Source: Gemmatimonas aurantiaca (GTDB lineage Bacteria > Gemmatimonadota > Gemmatimonadetes > Gemmatimonadales > Gemmatimonadaceae). Taken from it: a DNA stretch of 64,000 nucleotides. A program made the position numbers and the translations under genes. The DNA lies in the NCBI RefSeq assembly GCF_037190085.1, contig NZ_JBBCJO010000012.1, forward strand, positions 186,001 through 250,000, read 5' to 3'. The notes below the pieces were generated by a model. It worked only from the letters and a program-made list of their open reading frames with translations, ran no database searches and was not told the DNA's origin. Below are positions 34,197 to 43,208 of this stretch, piece after piece; within the stretch, counting starts at the first letter, position 1, and every line of letters starts with the position of its first letter.

Positions 34197-35855
34197 TTAC
34201 TGCACCTTCACCGACTCGAGATAGACGTCACGTCCTTCGCGCGCCTGAAGATACAGTACGCCATTGGGGCCGAACCCGACGATCTGCCGGCCACCGGGGA
34301 GCTTCACGCGCTGAACCAACTTGCCCTCGGGGCTGATCACGTCGTACACGAGCGGTGGTGTGTTGGCCATGGGGAGCAGACCCATCAACCCCTGCGGGCC
34401 CTGTCCTCCCTGCGCCGGTCGGCCATTGGCACCGGGCGCACCAGCCGCCCCCGGAGCGCTCGCACCCGTGGCGCCTCCCGGCGGGCCACCCGGTCCACCA
34501 GGCCCCATTCCGGGGCCCATGCCACGTCCACCCATCATGGTCTGCGCCAACTGCGCGGAGAGATTCGAGGTGGACGGCACCACCCATAGATTGCCTTCGT
34601 TGTCGGCGATGCTCGACCCCTGCCGGATGGGCGGGAAGTAGTCGGGCAACTTGTCGGCACCGATGGGCTCGATGTGCATGCGGAACCCACCGCCGCCACC
34701 GGCACCGGCGCGCTCCGATGCGGCCTTGGCCAGCGTCTGCAGCGAGTCGACCATCTTGGTCTTCTCTTCGTCGCTGATGTGCTTCCAGTCGAACGGCAGT
34801 TTGTCCGACGCCACGTGGGATCCATCGGGACGATAGTAGTCCACGTGATAGTCGAGCACGCGCATGACGGCCACCGTTCCATCAGCGAGCAGCGCCCAGT
34901 CGTCGGCCTGCGGAAGCGGATTGATCTTCAGCGTGATACGCGTCGAACCATCCTCACCCCGCGTCATCTGCGTTTCGTTCTTCGGCACCTTCACGAAGGT
35001 GACCGTGTCGGCCTTGCGCGTGTCGAAATCGACACGAACGATGGGCACGGAGTCCGGCTGATTGCCGGGGTTGAAGCCACGGCCGCCAGGGCCATTGCCG
35101 CCCTGACCGCCCTGTCCGCCACCCCCGCCAAACCCACCACCAAAACCGCCGCCACCGCCCGGTGGACCACCAAATCCGCCGCCACCGCCACCCGGCGGGC
35201 CGCCGAATCCGCCACCACCACCGCCGCCGCGATTGTTGTTGTTGTTACCGCCACGATTGCGCTGGTCGTTGCCGTTGCCGAACATCACGCCCGCACCAGG
35301 GCCGCCACCCATGCCACCCTGCCGGTAGTAGAGCCGACCCTTGGCATCGAAGGCATGCGATGCCAGCGGCGTGTTGGCGAGGGTATTGATGTCGTTCGGT
35401 CGCGGCGACGCCATCACGCGCAGCGTACGTCCCCGTGGATCGAGCGCCACCAGCGACATGGTGGAGGCATCGACCACGATGGTGGTATCACCCAGGTACG
35501 CCATCAATCCGAGAGGCCGCTGTCCGTACGGCATCAGCCCACCGGGCGCCGTATCGGCCACGACGACCGGGCTACCGAGTGATGCGTCGAACTTGAGCAG
35601 GCGACGACGCTGCGTGTCGTTCACGAACAGCGAACCGTCGGACAGCACGCGCACGGAATTCACGCCGCCGAGCGGCTGCGTGGAGCGCGCCACCACCGCG
35701 GAGACGTCGCGCACGGGCACATTGGGCTGCGCCGCCGCCGGCGTCGGCTCCTGCGTGTGGGCAACGGCAGGCACCAGCGCGGCCAGGAGCACACCGACAC
35801 TGCTCCAGCGGGCCAGGCGCCTGGCAACCGATGCATCGATCATGATAGTCTGCAT
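34197..35855 (-). CDS. Exported beta-propeller-like protein with glycine-rich insertion
   Basis: This 552-residue protein has a signal peptide (start at ATG 35855, ending near AVAHTQE) and repeat-like segments with NHL/propeller character: LGGVNSVRVLSDGSLFVND, RRRLLKFD, GRTLRVMASPRP, DNEGNLWVVPST and the last blade GGRQIVGFGPNGVLYLQARE. A glycine tract at about 200-265 (GGGGGGGFGGPPGGGG units) and a second Gly/Pro/Ala stretch near 450-490 interrupt the blades. It starts 29 bases after the stop of a giant receptor that carries similar GGGFGG tracts. It may be a surface or periplasmic partner of that receptor. Function unknown. Confidence 0.7.
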   Translation of the reverse strand: MQTIMIDASVARRLARWSSVGVLLAALVPAVAHTQEPTPAAAQPNVPVRDVSAVVARSTQPLGGVNSVRVLSDGSLFVNDTQRRRLLKFDASLGSPVVVADTAPGGLMPYGQRPLGLMAYLGDTTIVVDASTMSLVALDPRGRTLRVMASPRPNDINTLANTPLASHAFDAKGRLYYRQGGMGGGPGAGVMFGNGNDQRNRGGNNNNNRGGGGGGGFGGPPGGGGGGFGGPPGGGGGFGGGFGGGGGQGGQGGNGPGGRGFNPGNQPDSVPIVRVDFDTRKADTVTFVKVPKNETQMTRGEDGSTRITLKINPLPQADDWALLADGTVAVMRVLDYHVDYYRPDGSHVASDKLPFDWKHISDEEKTKMVDSLQTLAKAASERAGAGGGGGFRMHIEPIGADKLPDYFPPIRQGSSIADNEGNLWVVPSTSNLSAQLAQTMMGGRGMGPGMGPGGPGGPPGGATGASAPGAAGAPGANGRPAQGGQGPQGLMGLLPMANTPPLVYDVISPEGKLVQRVKLPGGRQIVGFGPNGVLYLQAREGRDVYLESVKVQ

Positions 35856-35884
35856 GGAAGGGATTCTCGTCTGGTCAGCGGGGA

Positions 35885-38800
35885 TCACCGGCCACCACCG
35901 AAGCCACCGCCTCCGCCGAAGCGGTTGTCGCCGCTGCTGCCGGAACGGAGCCCCTGGAGATTGCGCTTGTCCATGAAGGACACGAGCGCCGTCGGAAGAA
36001 TGCGCACCTGTTCTTCAGTCAGCATCCGGCGGATGCCCGGCGCCACGGCAATGAGCAGATCCACCGACGCCTCACGCGCCTGACGGTAGCGGCCGTACGC
36101 ATCGGAGTGGCTGTAGCGATCCGGCAGGTCGGCGAGGAAACGCGCCACCGGCGTCCAGATGCTGTCGCTCTTGAGCACGTACCACCGATTCAGCGTGGCC
36201 AGACTGTCGGCCTGCTTGCGCGTGAGCTTGAGCGTATCCGCCTGCAGCAGGAGCTGCTGCATCGGATTGATGAGGCCCACACTCGCCGTGTTGCGCAGCT
36301 GCTGGAGCGAGGGCTTGTTGCCCGGGCGCGTGCGGCCCCGATCGAGCTGCTGCAGCAACTGCTGCTGTTCGCGCGTGGGACCGACGTCGAAGTTCATCGA
36401 GAGCGTGATCGAGGTCGGGTTGGCGCGCTGCGTGGTCTGCTGCGGACGCGTCGAGCCAAAGCGCTCGTTGACTTCGTACTTGAAGGTGTTGGTGACCGGA
36501 TCGAAGCCGCGCACGAAGAGCAGCGCGCCGTTGTTGCCCGGGTTCGGCGTCGCGCCCCAGCCCTTCAGGCCGTCTTCGCCATTGATGAGGCGATCGAGGC
36601 CATTGAGCGGGTTGGCGACCTGGAGCCGCAGGCTGGCGCGCTGCGGCAGCCCCAGCTTCAGGGAATTGAAGGAGATGTTCAGGTTCCCCGTCATCTGCCA
36701 CGGGCCCGTGCACGAATTGCGACCGGCGAACTGCCCCATCTGACTGCGCAGGCACTCCACCGCCTCGCGCGTGCCGTTGGCGAGGAAGTTCTCGAGACCG
36801 GCCTTGAGAGCCGGATCGGTGACCGTCGCGGGATCGTAGATGAACGCGCGATCGTTGTTGTAGCTGTCGCCGTTGATGTCCTGATTGATCGTCGGCGTGT
36901 AGTTCACACCCGAGCGGAAGTTGCCGTTCCAGGAGATGCGGATGGCATCGAAGGCGTTGTAGCTGAACGAATACTGGATCTGATGGCGCGAGAAGAACGT
37001 GCCCTTCGACCACTCGATGCCCTTCGGCACGCCCGCGGTGCTGTTGAAACCGAGGAACTGCTCACGCGTATCGGCCAGCACATACGACAGGCTCCAGCCC
37101 CACTTGGAGTTGAACACCATCGGACGCAGGCTGAACGTGAGCTGCTTGCTTTCGGACTGCAGATCGGAGGTCTGCGCCGTCACGCGGCCGTAGGAATCGA
37201 CGAGGCGCGCCTGACGCCATGCCACCTGCCCCGTGGTCGGCACGATGGCCTCCGGCGTCACGAAGATCGGCCGGTTCAGCTCATTGCCCAGCGTGAACTG
37301 CTGGAGGCCGGGGAAGTTCAGATCGATGCCCCCCTGCTGATGCTGGTTGCGCGACATCGTCCCGTCGACGGAGAACATCGCGCGATTGCCCAGCACCGCA
37401 CCCTGCCAGCCGAGATTGCCTCGGATGGAGCGCTGTGCCTTGTACTCGGGTGTGAAGAGCACGACGTTGGGCGCGCTGTTCGAGAACACCGACCCGTTGG
37501 TGCCGTCGGCACAGGTGCGCGGGATGTTGTTCACATCGGCGGCATACGACTGCCAGTCGGGCACCGGCGTGGCGTCGCCCACACAACTGAGCTGCTGCAG
37601 ACCACTGGGCAGCCCCGTGTTGTCGATGGCATTGGAGATCAGCTGCGTGCCGGGGGTGTTCTGGAACACACCGACACCACCGCGGATGACCGCGCGCGGC
37701 GCGCGCACCATGCCCGGCAGGAGCGTCATCTGCTTGTCCTGCCCGACTGTCCACGAGAAGCCCAGACGCGGGCTCACGTAGAAGCGGTTGGGCACCTGCG
37801 CATTGTCGAGTTCGAACTTCGCCAGGACGTCGGGATTGGTTTCCGGACCCATGTTGTAGCGGTTGCCGTCGACCCGGACTCCGTACTGGACCTGGAGATC
37901 ATTGATGGGGCGCCAGGCATCACCGAGTGACATCGCGCCGACGATCTGGCTGCCGGTGCGCGTGCGCGGTGAGAGCAGCCGCGTGAAGGATGCGGGCCGG
38001 TTGCCCTGCAGATCCTCGAGCGAGTTGTAGGAGAAGCTCCCGTACTCGTTGAAGTTGAAGAGATTCGAGAACTGATCGCGGCGCAGCTCGGTGGTGAGCT
38101 TCACCCGGTGGCGATTGTCGCTCGAGAACCAGGAGAGGGTATTGTTGCCCGCGAACGACGACGACGCGCTGCCGTTGTTCATGGCCTGGGCGCCACCGAA
38201 CTGCAGCGTGTTCACCGACGCGGATCCATCGGCGAGCTGTGAATTCACGCGCACGGAACCGGACGGCAGCACGAGGAACGGATCGGCGTCGTTGCGGCTG
38301 GTGGTGTACCCGACCGTGGTCTCGGTGAAGATCCCCTTCCATCCGAGCATGCCGCTCTGCCGCAGCTGCACGGCCCCGCCCCAATTGGTGCGTTCACCAT
38401 CGCGCGTGGGAGCCATGAGACCACCCCCACCGAATCCGCCGCCGCCAAAGCCGAAACCGCCACCGAATCCGCCGCCGCCACCCACCGGCGACGTGCGATT
38501 GAAATTACCGGAGAGGGTCAGCGCGTACGTGTTGCCACGCGACGAATTCTGCGGCACGTAGTCGAAGCTCGACAGGAACGAGACCCGGTTGTTGATGCGC
38601 TGCGGCGAGTAGCCATCGACCGTGACCGGCACATGCGCGCCCCCGAGAATATCGAGCAGGCGGCTCACCGAGTCGGAAGAGACACCCGCCGTCTGGAATC
38701 CGATGTCGCTCGTGCTGAGCAGCGTCTGGAAATCCTGCAGACGGCGATCGAACTGGAACGACGAGTTGTAGAACGCCCGATCCGGCTTGATGGGACCGGA

Positions 38801-39652
38801 GGCACCGCCGCCGAACGACATGTTCGTGTACTGCTGACCGGTGGCAATGCCCACCCGGTCGGCCCACTGCATGGGCGGCGCGATGAAGTTGGAGCTGAGC
38901 GAGCGGCGCACGTAGTTGGATCCCGAGCGGGTCCGCACCTGCAACTGCCCACCCGAAAAACCGCCCCGCGACACATCGTACGGCGAGGTGGACAGCGACG
39001 TCATCACGCTCGCGTCACGCGGCAACTGGGAATCCCCGAAGTTCAGACCATTGAGCTGGGTGTTGTTCTGGTCACCCCCGAGTCCGAACACCGAGAACGC
39101 GTCTGACGCGCCGTCGGCGCCGAGCAGCAGTTGCACGCCCGGGATGGCCGATGCCATCGCCGCCAGGTCGCCCAGCTGATCGACGTTGAGGAAACCGGCC
39201 GCCTCATCGGCAACCGACTTCTCGGTGCCGCTGACGTCGGAGACCGTGTCGCTGCGGGAGACCGCGGCACGTTCGGTGACGGTCACGGCGTCGAGCGTGA
39301 TGGCCGCCGGCGCCAGCCGTGCATCCGCGATGAGAATTTCCTGATCGGCCGTGCGCTTCACCTGGTACCGTCGCGGAGACAGACCGATGCCGGAGAAGGT
39401 CACCCAGTAGTCCCCTTCGCCGCCGGGGAACGAGATGGTGTAACGTCCGTTACGATCGGTACGGGCCGTGCGGCTGACATTGCCACTGAGTGTCGTGGCA
39501 GTCACGAGCACTCCCTGGATGGCCAGCGTATCGGTGCCGGTCACCCGACCGCGGATGATGTCGATCTGTTGGGCAAACGCTGTGGCACTGCTCACGAGAA
39601 GCAGGGTCAACGCGCCAATCAGTTTTCGGAAAAAAGGCGTGGTAGTGGTCAC
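35885..39652 (-). CDS. Large Oar-like TonB-dependent receptor
   Basis: This outer-membrane protein of about 1255 residues has a CarboxypepD_reg/Cna-B-like domain (about 30-110, GRVTGTDTLAIQGVLVTATT), a plug (about 135-250) and a very long barrel typical of Oar-type receptors. A signal peptide (RKLIGALTLLLVSSATAFAQ) fixes the start region; I choose GTG 39652, as the upstream extension has no signal or similarity. No good ribosome site is visible. A glycine tract (GGGFGGGFGFGGGGFGGGG) lies in an extracellular loop near residue 420, and the C-terminus itself ends FGGGGGFGGGR instead of the usual aromatic residue. The substrate is unknown; Oar-like receptors often handle large or peptide substrates. 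Confidence 0.85.
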   Translation of the reverse strand: MTTTTPFFRKLIGALTLLLVSSATAFAQQIDIIRGRVTGTDTLAIQGVLVTATTLSGNVSRTARTDRNGRYTISFPGGEGDYWVTFSGIGLSPRRYQVKRTADQEILIADARLAPAAITLDAVTVTERAAVSRSDTVSDVSGTEKSVADEAAGFLNVDQLGDLAAMASAIPGVQLLLGADGASDAFSVFGLGGDQNNTQLNGLNFGDSQLPRDASVMTSLSTSPYDVSRGGFSGGQLQVRTRSGSNYVRRSLSSNFIAPPMQWADRVGIATGQQYTNMSFGGGASGPIKPDRAFYNSSFQFDRRLQDFQTLLSTSDIGFQTAGVSSDSVSRLLDILGGAHVPVTVDGYSPQRINNRVSFLSSFDYVPQNSSRGNTYALTLSGNFNRTSPVGGGGGFGGGFGFGGGGFGGGGLMAPTRDGERTNWGGAVQLRQSGMLGWKGIFTETTVGYTTSRNDADPFLVLPSGSVRVNSQLADGSASVNTLQFGGAQAMNNGSASSSFAGNNTLSWFSSDNRHRVKLTTELRRDQFSNLFNFNEYGSFSYNSLEDLQGNRPASFTRLLSPRTRTGSQIVGAMSLGDAWRPINDLQVQYGVRVDGNRYNMGPETNPDVLAKFELDNAQVPNRFYVSPRLGFSWTVGQDKQMTLLPGMVRAPRAVIRGGVGVFQNTPGTQLISNAIDNTGLPSGLQQLSCVGDATPVPDWQSYAADVNNIPRTCADGTNGSVFSNSAPNVVLFTPEYKAQRSIRGNLGWQGAVLGNRAMFSVDGTMSRNQHQQGGIDLNFPGLQQFTLGNELNRPIFVTPEAIVPTTGQVAWRQARLVDSYGRVTAQTSDLQSESKQLTFSLRPMVFNSKWGWSLSYVLADTREQFLGFNSTAGVPKGIEWSKGTFFSRHQIQYSFSYNAFDAIRISWNGNFRSGVNYTPTINQDINGDSYNNDRAFIYDPATVTDPALKAGLENFLANGTREAVECLRSQMGQFAGRNSCTGPWQMTGNLNISFNSLKLGLPQRASLRLQVANPLNGLDRLINGEDGLKGWGATPNPGNNGALLFVRGFDPVTNTFKYEVNERFGSTRPQQTTQRANPTSITLSMNFDVGPTREQQQLLQQLDRGRTRPGNKPSLQQLRNTASVGLINPMQQLLLQADTLKLTRKQADSLATLNRWYVLKSDSIWTPVARFLADLPDRYSHSDAYGRYRQAREASVDLLIAVAPGIRRMLTEEQVRILPTALVSFMDKRNLQGLRSGSSGDNRFGGGGGFGGGR

Positions 39653-39883
39653 GACGCTTAGACGGAGGGCTTCGGCATTTGTTAACGGCACACGCACATC
39701 GGGAGGAGCGATTGGCCGTGCCTGCGCGGTCACAGAAATGACCGCATATAACCCGCATGTATGCGGTCGTGACGCATTTCGTTGGACCCCACGAGGGGCG
39801 TTTCGTCCCCCGTGCCGAGCTGCACGAACGAGGGACGAACCCGTTCCGTACGATGAAATGACGCCCGGGAGCTGGGATCGCTC

Positions 39884-39894
39884 TATTTTTCGGG
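39884..39894 (+). promoter_or_regulatory. TANNTTTCNGG motif abutting the HD gene start
   Basis: TATTTTTCGGG runs directly into the ATG at 39895. The TATTTT hexamer ends 5 bases before it, and no ribosome site is present, so a leaderless transcript is likely. Confidence 0.45.
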
Positions 39895-41181
39895 ATGGAA
39901 ATTCTGCGCGATCCGCTCTGGAACAACATCCGGCTCGACCCGTTGGCGCTGGCATTGCTGGAAACGCCCGTCCTGCAGCGGCTGCGGTATGTACGGCAGT
40001 TGGGGCTGGCCTTCCTCGTCTACCCGGGCGCCACACATTCCCGTTTCGAGCATGCGTTGGGTGCCTGGCATCTGGCGGGGCTGGCGCTGCGTTTGCTCGA
40101 GGAGCGCGGGGCGCTCACGCAGATCACGGTCCGGGAGCAACAGATCGTCCGGGCCGCGGCGCTGTTGCACGATGTGGGGCACTACCCGTTCTCCCATGCG
40201 CTCGAGGAGATCGGGGTCACCGATCATGAAGAGGTCGCGCGGCCGCTCATCACGGCGGGCGTCGTGGGCGACATCCTCCGCCAGGCCCTCGGTCCCGACG
40301 CGCCCGACGAGGTCTTTGCGCTCATCACCGGTCAGAGTCGCAGTCCGCTGCAGGGGCTGATTTCCGGCTCCATCGATCTCGACAAGATCGAATACCTCAA
40401 GCGCGACGCCACGATGTGCGGAGTGCCGTACGGCGAAATCGACGTGGACCGGCTGCTCAATTCCCTGGTGGTGGTCGAGCCCCCCGATCAGGCAGGCATG
40501 GGCATCGGCGTCCACGAGAAGGGGCTGTCGGCGCTGGAGTCCCTGCTCTTCGCCAAGTACCAGATGTATCGCAATGTGTACTGGCATCATGCCGTGCGGA
40601 GCGCGACGGCGATGTACAAGCGTCTGGTGGCGGTGGCCATCGACACGGGAGCGGTGGCGACCGACCGTGTGTCGCGATTCACCGACGAGGAACTGCTGGT
40701 ACATCTCGACACACCGGCGCTGGTTCCGGAGGCCCGCGCCATGCTCGACGGGCTGCGCGTGCGGCGCCTGCACAAGCGGGCCTTCGAATGCCCCGCCGCC
40801 ACGCTGGGCGAGGACCTGGGCGAATGGATCGCCACCGACTATCGACTCACCCGGCAGGTGGAGGACGCCATCGCGCGGGAACTCGACCTGCTCCCGGGCG
40901 CGGTTCTGCTGGACTACCCCGCAAAGACCCAGATGCTCGGCGTGGACATCCCGATGCTGCGGCGGGACGGACGTGTGGTGCACCTCACCGCGGAGGGCTT
41001 CGAAGGGGCGCTCAATCTGCCCCGGTTGAGCGATGAGCTGTACCAGAGCGCGCGGCGACTGCGGGTCTTCACGGCCGGCCGGACGCCGGTTCCGGAAGCG
41101 GAGGTTCTGCGGGTCCTGCGGATGGGCGCCGGGGAGCTGCGGGAGAGGCTTGGTACGGGAGGCCGGGTGCTAGGGGGGTAA
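39895..41181 (+). CDS. HD-domain phosphohydrolase (dNTPase/SAMHD1-like)
   Basis: This 428-residue cytoplasmic protein belongs to the COG1078 HD group. Motifs: VLQRLRYVRQLGLAFLVYPG, then THSRFEHALG (first His and Arg), AALLHDVGHYPFSHALEE (the HD pair plus the following His), and SIDLDKIEYLKRDA (final Asp). All catalytic metal ligands of the HD fold are present. Relatives hydrolyse dNTPs to nucleosides and triphosphate, but the substrate of this family is not established. It is divergent from the large receptor gene and convergent with the thioredoxin-like gene. Confidence 0.88.
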   Translation: MEILRDPLWNNIRLDPLALALLETPVLQRLRYVRQLGLAFLVYPGATHSRFEHALGAWHLAGLALRLLEERGALTQITVREQQIVRAAALLHDVGHYPFSHALEEIGVTDHEEVARPLITAGVVGDILRQALGPDAPDEVFALITGQSRSPLQGLISGSIDLDKIEYLKRDATMCGVPYGEIDVDRLLNSLVVVEPPDQAGMGIGVHEKGLSALESLLFAKYQMYRNVYWHHAVRSATAMYKRLVAVAIDTGAVATDRVSRFTDEELLVHLDTPALVPEARAMLDGLRVRRLHKRAFECPAATLGEDLGEWIATDYRLTRQVEDAIARELDLLPGAVLLDYPAKTQMLGVDIPMLRRDGRVVHLTAEGFEGALNLPRLSDELYQSARRLRVFTAGRTPVPEAEVLRVLRMGAGELRERLGTGGRVLGG

Positions 41182-41197
41182 CGGGTTTCCCGTCCCC

Positions 41198-41257
41198 GTA
41201 GTTCCAGCTCCCGTAGTTCCAGCTCCCGTAGTTCCAGCTCCCGTAGTTCCAGCTCCC
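41198..41257. repeat. 15-base tandem repeat, four exact copies
   Basis: GTAGTTCCAGCTCCC occurs four times without gaps, between the HD gene stop (41181) and the thioredoxin-like gene stop (41259). On the minus strand it starts one base after that stop codon. A shifted minus frame would read GSWNY per unit, but that frame is unlikely to be used. Confidence 0.9.
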
Positions 41258-41258
41258 G

Positions 41259-41984
41259 TCACTCCCCCCGTTCGCACACCATCCGCCCATCCCGTGCCGC
41301 TTCCATCAGTTCGATGGTTTCGGTCACGATCGACACCCCACGATCGGCCGCGTAGAAGGCGCTGATCCCGGCGCGGATCGAATCGGACGCCACCTTGGCC
41401 CCGCGGGCGTCGTGCGCCCATCGGCGAATGCCCTTGGGAAGCTCGGTGATGCAGCCCCGCTCCCGCCCCTCGGCATCGAGCAGCACGTAGGTCGGGGTCG
41501 TGGGTCGGCCGTCGAGAGTGCGGAAGCGCTCCTGCACCGCCTTGCCTTCGGCCGGGAGCACGATGCGGAGATCGAGCCCCGGCACCTGGGACGCGAGCTT
41601 CGCCACGTACGGCACCGAATTCATCGAATCGCCGCAGCTGTCGATGGCAATGACGAGCATGTGCCATGTACCGCCCACGGCGCGCGCGCGGGCGATCAGG
41701 GCGTCGGCAATGACCGCGCTGTCGGCGATACGATGCCACCCTTCCCGGCGCGCCTTGGCGGCCGCGAGGAAATCGGGAAACGCCTGTCCGCTCTGGAAGA
41801 GCGACAGCATGGCCGAATCGGCCACGGCGGGCCGGACCTGCGGTCCGGGCCTGCCGAAGGCCGCGAGTTCACCGGATGCGCAGGCCCCCGCCGAACGGAG
41901 ACCGACGCCCATGGCCCGCGCCTCGGCGGAGGCCAGGGGCAACACCAACAGCAGCGCGAAGGAAAGCGAGCGGGCGAGGGTCAT
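41259..41984 (-). CDS. Exported thioredoxin-like fold protein
   Basis: This 241-residue protein has a signal peptide (ATG 41984, MTLARSLSFALLLVLPLAS, cleavage near ASAEARA). The mature part contains WHMLVIAIDSCGDSMNSVPY, which occupies the position of the thioredoxin CxxC but with one cysteine only, and TPTYVLLDAEGRERG, the usual cis-proline strand of the fold. It is therefore thioredoxin-like without a dithiol. Additional cysteines occur at GACASGE, RGCITE and MVCERGE. Redox activity is doubtful. Its 3' end touches the four-copy tandem repeat. The upstream genes on the strand (PP2C, ABC exporter) give no functional clue. Confidence 0.6.
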   Translation of the reverse strand: MTLARSLSFALLLVLPLASAEARAMGVGLRSAGACASGELAAFGRPGPQVRPAVADSAMLSLFQSGQAFPDFLAAAKARREGWHRIADSAVIADALIARARAVGGTWHMLVIAIDSCGDSMNSVPYVAKLASQVPGLDLRIVLPAEGKAVQERFRTLDGRPTTPTYVLLDAEGRERGCITELPKGIRRWAHDARGAKVASDSIRAGISAFYAADRGVSIVTETIELMEAARDGRMVCERGE

Positions 41985-42098
41985 GGGAGTGGGGGGGAAG
42001 GTTCCGGGAAGGCGGGCGATGAGTTTGGGACTACCAGCCGAGCAGCGGGTCAATGGTCACAAGTAGCGGTCACGCGTCACGGTCACGGGTCGTGCGAC

Positions 42099-42317
42099 TC
42101 ACGACCTATCACCCGGCGGTTCACCCCCAAACCCCGAACCCGAAGCTCGCGTTCTCCCATGGGCGTCCGCCAGCTTCCGTCCGATTCCGCGATAGAACGC
42201 CGCGTCCACCGGTTTGCCCTCGTCCTCCAGCGAGACCGCACAGCGCTCGATGGCGTAGAGCAGGTTTCCCAGGTAGAGCGTGGCGATATCGCCAACCGAT
42301 TCGTCGCCGGCGGACAT
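42099..42317 (-). CDS. Small protein of unknown function (72 residues)
   Basis: I do not recognise it. It starts at ATG 42317, 22 bases after the PP2C stop, and reads GDIATLYLGNLLYAIERCAV then EDEGKPVDAAFYRGIGRKLA, which looks like two amphipathic helices with natural composition, followed by a disordered Arg/Gly tail. No clear ribosome site is visible, so translation could depend on the PP2C gene. A 7-base hairpin, GGTCGTG/CACGACC (42088-42106), lies at its end. An overlapping minus frame is less protein-like. Support is moderate. Confidence 0.45.
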   Translation of the reverse strand: MSAGDESVGDIATLYLGNLLYAIERCAVSLEDEGKPVDAAFYRGIGRKLADAHGRTRASGSGFGGEPPGDRS

Positions 42318-42339
42318 GGCAGGAAAGAAGAAGCCGCCG

Positions 42340-43119
42340 TCAGCCGCGGCCGACGGTGGCCTGCTCGCCCGTGTTGCCGCTCAGCACGTTGATCACCTGC
42401 ACCACGATGGCCGTGATGTTATCGAGTCCCCCGCGACGGTTGGCCTCGGTGATCATCGAGTCGACGATACGGCCGGGCGTCTGCTTGGACTCGAGGATCC
42501 GTCGGAGCTGCGGATCCTCGACCATGCCGGTGAGTCCGTCCGAGGCCACGAGGAACAGATCGCCATTGCGGATCTCTCCGGTCAGCACGTCGGCTTCCAC
42601 GGCCGCATTGGCCCCCACGCAGCGCGTGATCACGTTGCTGTAGGGGTGGTAACGCGCCTGCTCCGGCGTCAGGAAGCCCGCATCCACCTGTTCCTGCACG
42701 TAAGAGTGATCCTTGGTGATCTGCCGGAACACGCCATCGCGGAGCAGGTATACACGCGAATCACCGATGTGGCCGATGATGTAGCGGCCCTGGCCCACCA
42801 GCAGACAGGAGGCCGTGGTGCCCATCCCCTGCTTCTCGGCTTCCTGGATGGTCCGCTCGTAGATGGCCCGGTTGGCCGCCTTGAGCGCTTCGGCCATGCG
42901 GGTGCCCGCATCGGTCTGCGAGAGGTCACGGACATCGGTCAGGTCACGGGCGACGATCTGCACGGCCATCTCGCTGGCGACTTCGCCGGCGGCGTGCCCA
43001 CCCATACCATCGGCGACGATGAAGAGCCCGCGCTCCCGATCGGCGTCCGCATAGAGGCTGTCTTCGTTGCCTGCCCTAATGCGTCCAACGTCGGTGCCAG
43101 CGGCGACGGAAAGCTGCAC
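42340..43119 (-). CDS. PP2C-type Ser/Thr protein phosphatase
   Basis: This 259-residue cytoplasmic phosphatase dephosphorylates Ser/Thr residues with Mn/Mg. All metal-ligand motifs of the bacterial PrpC/Stp type are present: GRIRAGNEDS, VADGMGGHAAGEVAS, GTTASCLLV, HIGDSRVYLLRDG, LVASDGLTGMV and RGGLDNITAIVV. There is no membrane helix or regulatory domain. The start is GTG 43119. It could counteract the Ser/Thr kinase encoded near 60 kb, but that is 17 kb away and the pairing is only an inference. Confidence 0.93.
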   Translation of the reverse strand: MQLSVAAGTDVGRIRAGNEDSLYADADRERGLFIVADGMGGHAAGEVASEMAVQIVARDLTDVRDLSQTDAGTRMAEALKAANRAIYERTIQEAEKQGMGTTASCLLVGQGRYIIGHIGDSRVYLLRDGVFRQITKDHSYVQEQVDAGFLTPEQARYHPYSNVITRCVGANAAVEADVLTGEIRNGDLFLVASDGLTGMVEDPQLRRILESKQTPGRIVDSMITEANRRGGLDNITAIVVQVINVLSGNTGEQATVGRG

Positions 43120-43208
43120 GTGGAAAGGGTGGTTCGTCTCGAAGAATGACGCGGAACGACGCGATCGCGCCTTCGCCCGGCAGCGCGGCCAAGCGAAACT
43201 GTGCGAAG

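Noticed and set aside
41198..41257. CRISPR array
   Set aside because: The repeats are contiguous 15-base units with no spacers, and no cas genes are nearby.
41170..41739. Minus-strand frame running through the 15-base repeat
   Set aside because: It overlaps the thioredoxin-like gene in another frame and has antisense-like Arg/Gly composition; the repeats look non-coding.
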